Below, piece after piece: positions 60,655 through 64,000 of a DNA stretch of 64,000 nt. The stretch is from Mediterraneibacter massiliensis (GTDB taxonomy: Bacteria; Bacillota; Clostridia; Lachnospirales; Lachnospiraceae): the NCBI RefSeq assembly GCF_001487105.1, contig NZ_LN913001.1:1017353-1081352 (forward strand), given 5' to 3'. Numbering within the stretch: position 1 is the stretch's first letter; every line of letters starts with the position of its first letter. The notes below the pieces were generated by a model. It saw only the letters and a list, made by a program, of their open reading frames with translations, was not told where the DNA came from and did not search any database. The translations under genes were made by a program, and so were the position numbers.

Positions 60655-60861
60655 GTGCAAGAAATGAAAACGAAGAAAGATGCTATTTTGAGTACAGCTG
60701 CTTGGTATGGACTTGACATACTATTGACTTTTGCACAAGTTGATGAAGGAGCACAGCATTTTTATAGAAAATCGGACTATAAAGATTGTGGCGGTTTTAT
60801 TATAGATATTCCAAAATATCAGCAGCCAATGGAGATGTTTTTAGTTAAGGAAGACAGTTGA
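60655..60861 (+). pseudogene. C-terminal remnant of a GNAT-like acetyltransferase
   Basis: A 68-residue frame with the stretch LTFAQVDEGAQHFYRKSDYKDCGG, which resembles the last strands and helix of a GNAT protein, ending in PMEMFLVK. The acetyl-CoA binding part is absent. There is no good ribosome binding site. It is probably a relic rather than a working gene, though a small intact protein cannot be excluded. Confidence 0.5.
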
Positions 60862-60940
60862 TTTCAAGTAAGAAGTTGATTGTCTTTTTTTACACTAAAA
60901 AATATTTGAAAAATAAATAGAACAGAATGATATAGGTCTG

Positions 60941-60955
60941 TGTGACAATATCACG
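60941..60955. promoter_or_regulatory. Crp/Fnr-type palindrome
   Basis: TGTGA-CAATA-TCACG contains GTGA and TCAC arms (60942-60945 and 60951-60954). The centre at about 60948 is close to 41 bases from the expected transcription start (about 60989), the class II activator position. Confidence 0.5.
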
Positions 60956-60976
60956 GAAAGCAGTACGGCAAACTGC

Positions 60977-60982
60977 TATAAT
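60977..60982 (+). promoter_or_regulatory. -10 box of the ferredoxin-CoADR operon
   Basis: A consensus TATAAT stands here, while the expected -35 place (CGGAAA, 60954-60959) is poor, as is common for activator-dependent promoters. Confidence 0.5.
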
Positions 60983-61023
60983 GCAAAAGCAGAATAGATA
61001 TGTGGAAAACAGGAGGAAGAAAG

Positions 61024-61251
61024 ATGGCGTCTAAACGATATGCAGCTGTAGACAAAAAAGTCTGTGTTGCCTGTGGTGCCTGTGAAGCGGCTTGTCCGTT
61101 GGGGGCGATCCAGGTATATAGAGGCTGTTATGCCAAGGTTCGGGAAGACAAATGTGTTGGATGTGGAAGGTGCGAAAAGGTCTGTCCGGCGAACAGTATT
61201 CAGATAGAAAGCAGGGAGAGTTATGAAGACAAAGAAAAAGCAGTGGTATGA
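61024..61251 (+). CDS. 2[4Fe-4S] ferredoxin
   Basis: A 75-residue ferredoxin with two cluster motifs: CVACGACEAACPLGA and CVGCGRCEKVCPANS. It would carry electrons in the cytosol. The ATG at 61024 follows AGGAGGAAG, so the longer frame is not needed. Its end overlaps the next gene by 29 bases. The operon that follows encodes a NapH-like membrane iron-sulfur protein, a rhodanese and a CoA-disulfide reductase, so a redox or sulfur role is likely. Confidence 0.93.
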   Translation: MASKRYAAVDKKVCVACGACEAACPLGAIQVYRGCYAKVREDKCVGCGRCEKVCPANSIQIESRESYEDKEKAVV

Positions 61252-61813
61252 GTATCTATGGATATGGTCGATCGTATATTTTGCACTCGGATTCTTTAAT
61301 ATCCTTTTTGCCTGGCTTGGCATGATCGACTTTCTGCTGCCGGTCATACTTGCGGTATTTGGCGGCAACAAGTTTTTTTGCAACCATCTTTGCGGCAGGG
61401 GACAATTATATTGTAAACTCGGCGGAGACTTGAAATGTTCCCGAAATAGACCTACGCCAAAATGGATGGCTTCGAAATGGTTTCGATATGGTTTCCTGCT
61501 GTTTTTTCTGTCTATGTTCGGAAATATGGTCTTTCAGACGTATCTTGTGGCAGAAGGTGCCAGAAGTTTGCGTGAAGCTATTAAATTGTTCTGGACATTC
61601 CGGGTACCGTGGGGATGGACATATACGGGAAGTATCTTTCCGGACTGGGCGGCGCAGTTCAGTTTTGGGTTTTACAGCCTGATGCTTACATCGCTTCTCA
61701 TAGGTCTGATCGTTATGCTCCTATTTAAGCCGAGGACATGGTGCGCTTTCTGCCCGATGGGAACGATGACGCAGGCAATCTGTAAACTAAGGAATAGAAA
61801 AAAGGCTTTGTGA
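61223..61813 (+). CDS. NapH/NosR-like membrane iron-sulfur protein
   Basis: A 196-residue membrane protein with four to five helices and two cytosolic Cys motifs: CNHLCGRGQLYC and TWCAFCPMGT. These resemble the NapH/NosR/CcoG class, which pass electrons between quinones or ferredoxins and periplasmic partners. It starts within the ferredoxin gene and is therefore translated with it. The second motif is short of the full cluster sets of NapH, so its electron partner is uncertain. Confidence 0.78.
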   Translation: MKTKKKQWYEYLWIWSIVYFALGFFNILFAWLGMIDFLLPVILAVFGGNKFFCNHLCGRGQLYCKLGGDLKCSRNRPTPKWMASKWFRYGFLLFFLSMFGNMVFQTYLVAEGARSLREAIKLFWTFRVPWGWTYTGSIFPDWAAQFSFGFYSLMLTSLLIGLIVMLLFKPRTWCAFCPMGTMTQAICKLRNRKKAL

Positions 61814-61881
61814 TGAGATCACAGAGTTTAGATCGTAAATAGGATATATTAAGAATATAGTAAAAAGAAGGAGGAAACAGA

Positions 61882-62205
61882 ATGGGACTTTTTACACTGC
61901 TGCACAGCACTGATATTAACGCTGGTGTTGCAAAATATACAAAAACAAACGGTGCAGTTTTGCTGGATGTGAGAACTGTGGAAGAATACCGTGACGGACA
62001 TATTGAGGGCAGTATCAATCTGCCTCTTGATCGGATCACGGCAATTGAAAATACGGTGAAAGATAAAAACACACCACTTTTTGTGCATTGCCACAGCGGT
62101 ATCAGAAGCGGACAGGCTGTGTCTTATCTGAAGAGAAAAGGATATACAAAGATAGAAAATATAGGCGGAATCAAAAGTTACGGCGGAAAGGTGGTCAGAT
62201 CATGA
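61882..62205 (+). CDS. Single-domain rhodanese
   Basis: A 107-residue sulfurtransferase with the active-site loop VHCHSGIRS (Cys70) and the rhodanese start LLDVRTVEEYRDGHIEGSIN. It transfers sulfane sulfur between thiols and cofactors. The ATG follows GAAGGAGGAAAC. Its stop overlaps the start of the CoA-disulfide reductase/rhodanese gene by four bases, so the free domain and the fused one are made together. This gives two rhodanese domains in one operon. Confidence 0.9.
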   Translation: MGLFTLLHSTDINAGVAKYTKTNGAVLLDVRTVEEYRDGHIEGSINLPLDRITAIENTVKDKNTPLFVHCHSGIRSGQAVSYLKRKGYTKIENIGGIKSYGGKVVRS

Positions 62206-63899
62206 AGATTGTAATCATAGGCGGCGTCGCAGGCGGAGCGACAGCGGCGGCAAGAATACGCAGGCTTGATGAACAGGCTGAGATCACGGTGTTTGAGCGT
62301 TCGGGATTTATTTCTTATGCTAATTGCGGACTTCCTTATTACATTGGCGGTGTCATTGAAGATGAAAACGAACTGACTTTGCAGACACCGGAAAGTTTTT
62401 GGAATCGCTTTCGTATTAAAATGAAGGTGCATCATGAGGTTACAGCAATTCATCCAGAAAGCAAAACAGTGACCGTAAAAAATCTTGAAAGTGGGAATGT
62501 ATTTACAGAAAGTTATGACAAGCTCCTCCTTTCCCCCGGCGCAAAGCCGGTGCGGCCAAAGTTTGCCGGGATGGACAGCAGCAGGATATTTACATTGCGT
62601 ACCGTTGAGGATACGCTGAAGATTAAGAAATATGTGGAGGAACATCGTCCAAAGCATGCAGTTGTCGTTGGCGGAGGTTTTATTGGAATCGAGACTGCGG
62701 AAAATCTGCATGGACTTGGGATTGATATAACCCTTGTGGAGGCTGCTGAACAGCTGATGACTCCCTTTGACGCAGATATGGCATCTTTCCTTCACGCGGA
62801 GATCCGTAGGAACGGCGTAAATCTGCTGCTGGGGCATTTTGTGGAAGGATTTTCGGATACCGGATGCGGCATTGATGTCAAACTAAAGGACGATATTATA
62901 GTTCATGCAGATATGGTGCTGCTTGCTATCGGCGTTGCTCCCGAAACGACACTTGCAAAGGAGGCGGGACTTGAAACAGGAATCAGGGACAGTATTATAG
63001 TCAATGACAGAATGGAAACATCGGTTTCTGATATCTATGCTGTGGGAGATGCGGTACAGATTAAAAATTTTGTGACCGGCGAGGATGCGCTCATTTCTCT
63101 TGCGGGCCCTGCCAATAAGCAAGGCCGGATCGCTGCCGACAATATATGCGGCGGAGACAGCCGCTACACAGGCGGTCAAGGAAGTTCGATCATTAAAGTA
63201 TTTGATATGACGGCTGCATCTACGGGGATCAATGAAAAAACAGCAAGATCACTTGGTATTGCAGCAGATAAAGTGATCCTGTCTCCGATGAGCCATGCGG
63301 GATACTATCCCGGCGGCAAAATGATGACGATGAAAGTCCTGTTTGAAAAAGAAACTTACCGGCTGCTTGGCGCCCAGATCGTAGGTTTTGAAGGGATTGA
63401 CAAGCGGATAGATGTTCTTGCGACGGCAATCCATACCGGTATGAAAGCAGATGATCTTACAGAACTTGATCTTGCTTATGCTCCTCCGTATTCCTCAGCC
63501 AAGGATCCTGTGAATATGGCAGGATATATGATAGAGAACTTAAAGAAAGGTGTTGTGAAACAGTGGTATTATGAGGACGACGAAACACTTCCGCGTGACG
63601 GCAGTAGTATACTCCTCGATACGCGGACAGTGATGGAATACAGCAGGGGGCATGTAGAAGGGTTTATGAATATTCCTGTTGATGAACTGCGGGAGCGCCT
63701 TGATGAACTTGACAAAACCAAACCGGTATATGTTATTTGTCAAAGCGGACTGCGCAGCTATATTGCAAGCAGGATCTTGACCGGCAATGGTTTTGAAGCG
63801 TATAACTTTGCCGGTGGGTTCCGGTTCTATGATGCGGTTCACAATGATAAAGCATTGCATAAAAAAGCAACTCCCTGCGGAATGGATGCCGATAAATAA
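62202..63899 (+). CDS. CoA-disulfide reductase with C-terminal rhodanese domain
   Basis: A 565-residue flavoprotein. The FAD domain begins IIGGVAGGATAAARIRR, and the redox Cys42 is in SYANCGLPYYIGG, the CoADR signature. A NAD(P)H domain (VVGGGFIGIETAE) follows, then a dimerisation domain and a rhodanese domain (about residues 465-550) with Cys513 in VICQSGLRS. Such fusions reduce CoA persulfides or disulfides and handle sulfane sulfur. The ATG at 62202 overlaps the rhodanese stop (ATGA); the upstream frame is not coding. A terminator follows. Confidence 0.93.
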   Translation: MKIVIIGGVAGGATAAARIRRLDEQAEITVFERSGFISYANCGLPYYIGGVIEDENELTLQTPESFWNRFRIKMKVHHEVTAIHPESKTVTVKNLESGNVFTESYDKLLLSPGAKPVRPKFAGMDSSRIFTLRTVEDTLKIKKYVEEHRPKHAVVVGGGFIGIETAENLHGLGIDITLVEAAEQLMTPFDADMASFLHAEIRRNGVNLLLGHFVEGFSDTGCGIDVKLKDDIIVHADMVLLAIGVAPETTLAKEAGLETGIRDSIIVNDRMETSVSDIYAVGDAVQIKNFVTGEDALISLAGPANKQGRIAADNICGGDSRYTGGQGSSIIKVFDMTAASTGINEKTARSLGIAADKVILSPMSHAGYYPGGKMMTMKVLFEKETYRLLGAQIVGFEGIDKRIDVLATAIHTGMKADDLTELDLAYAPPYSSAKDPVNMAGYMIENLKKGVVKQWYYEDDETLPRDGSSILLDTRTVMEYSRGHVEGFMNIPVDELRERLDELDKTKPVYVICQSGLRSYIASRILTGNGFEAYNFAGGFRFYDAVHNDKALHKKATPCGMDADK

Positions 63900-63910
63900 G
63901 CATAAAAGAA

Positions 63911-63952
63911 AAAACGCTGAGAAAATCTTTTTGGAGGATCTCAGCGTTTTTT
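63911..63952. terminator. Bidirectional terminator
   Basis: AAAACGCTGAGA (63911-63922) pairs with TCTCAGCGTTTT (63939-63950), with a T run on the right and an A run on the left, so it can serve the CoADR operon and the convergent gene at the window edge. Confidence 0.85.
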
Positions 63953-63953
63953 G

Positions 63954-64000
63954 TCAATCCAGCATTCTTTGGAGCCCCTCTTCATCTGTGATCTCGATCG
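63954..64000 (-). CDS. C-terminal end of an unidentified gene (partial)
   Basis: On the minus strand an open frame from the edge ends IEITDEEGLQRMLD and a TGA at 63956-63954, directly beside the bidirectional terminator. Only 14 residues are visible, so no product can be named. Confidence 0.4.
   Translation of the reverse strand, partial: IEITDEEGLQRMLD

Noticed and set aside
62088..62201. N-terminal extension of the CoA-disulfide reductase frame
   Set aside because: It overlaps the rhodanese gene. The flavoprotein motif starts directly after the ATG at 62202.
1..64000. CRISPR array, rRNA operon or prophage
   Set aside because: No repeat-spacer pattern, rRNA sequence or phage structural genes were seen.

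Overview
The window looks like a chromosome segment of a Lachnospiraceae-type gut Clostridium (Bacillota). The evidence is the gene set: a CIRCE-controlled htpG, the ylxM-ffh-rpsP-khpA-rimM-trmD-rplS block, DUF5721, DUF4317 and DUF4358 proteins, a TnpV/serine-recombinase element, AGGAGG-type ribosome binding sites and rho-independent terminators. Species cannot be fixed from the sequence alone.

Layout. 1-5.2 kb: end of an S41 protease, a GNAT, a YitT protein, htpG with promoter and CIRCE operator, and a DUF5721 gene. 5.2-16.9 kb: a catabolic island. A left-reading arm (MOFRL-type glycerate kinase, a divergent enolase-superfamily protein, then glutamate dehydrogenase) and a right-reading arm (ornithine-cyclodeaminase-family enzyme, TRAP transporter dctM-dctP-dctQ, LarA-type nickel-pincer racemase) diverge from one intergenic region. 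That region carries two mirror-image operator-like repeats, each overlapping a promoter. RpiR/SIS and GntR/FCD regulators close the island. 17.1-21.7 kb: an SGNH / DUF4358 / MBOAT / DHHW surface O-acylation cluster and an rluF-type pseudouridine synthase. 21.8-31.9 kb: ligA, a clpX paralogue, larB and a larC-larE fusion (the nickel-pincer cofactor pathway that LarA needs), a MATE exporter, DUF4317 and two small coupled genes.

32-48.5 kb: a cysteine-rich repeat peptide, a response-regulator relic, and a subtilisin-family protease gene split by a 14.3-kb mobile element. The break lies directly after the codons for the catalytic Asp-Thr-Gly motif. Joining 33290-33388 to 47672-48499 restores an intact 308-residue protease. 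The element carries tnpV, a vapX-like/vapD pair with a PD-(D/E)XK nuclease between 77-bp direct repeats, a decayed mobC with an oriT-like region, a DUF6870 gene, three serine recombinases in tandem, and a two-component system with an ABC transporter.

48.5-57.9 kb: housekeeping genes for protein export, ribosome and tRNA maturation (ffh block, two signal peptidases, rbgA, rnhB, yraN, pgeF, an MscS channel, tRNA-Thr). 58-64 kb: a thioesterase, a DUF362 ferredoxin, a DMT transporter, and a ferredoxin / NapH-like / rhodanese / CoA-disulfide-reductase operon behind a Crp/Fnr-like palindrome at about -41. The last bases hold the end of a left-reading gene.

The most promising little-described system is the LarA-kinase-enolase-like-OCD-TRAP island. 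It appears to import, racemise, phosphorylate and dehydrate a small 2-hydroxy (or amino/hydroxy) acid; the substrate is not known.
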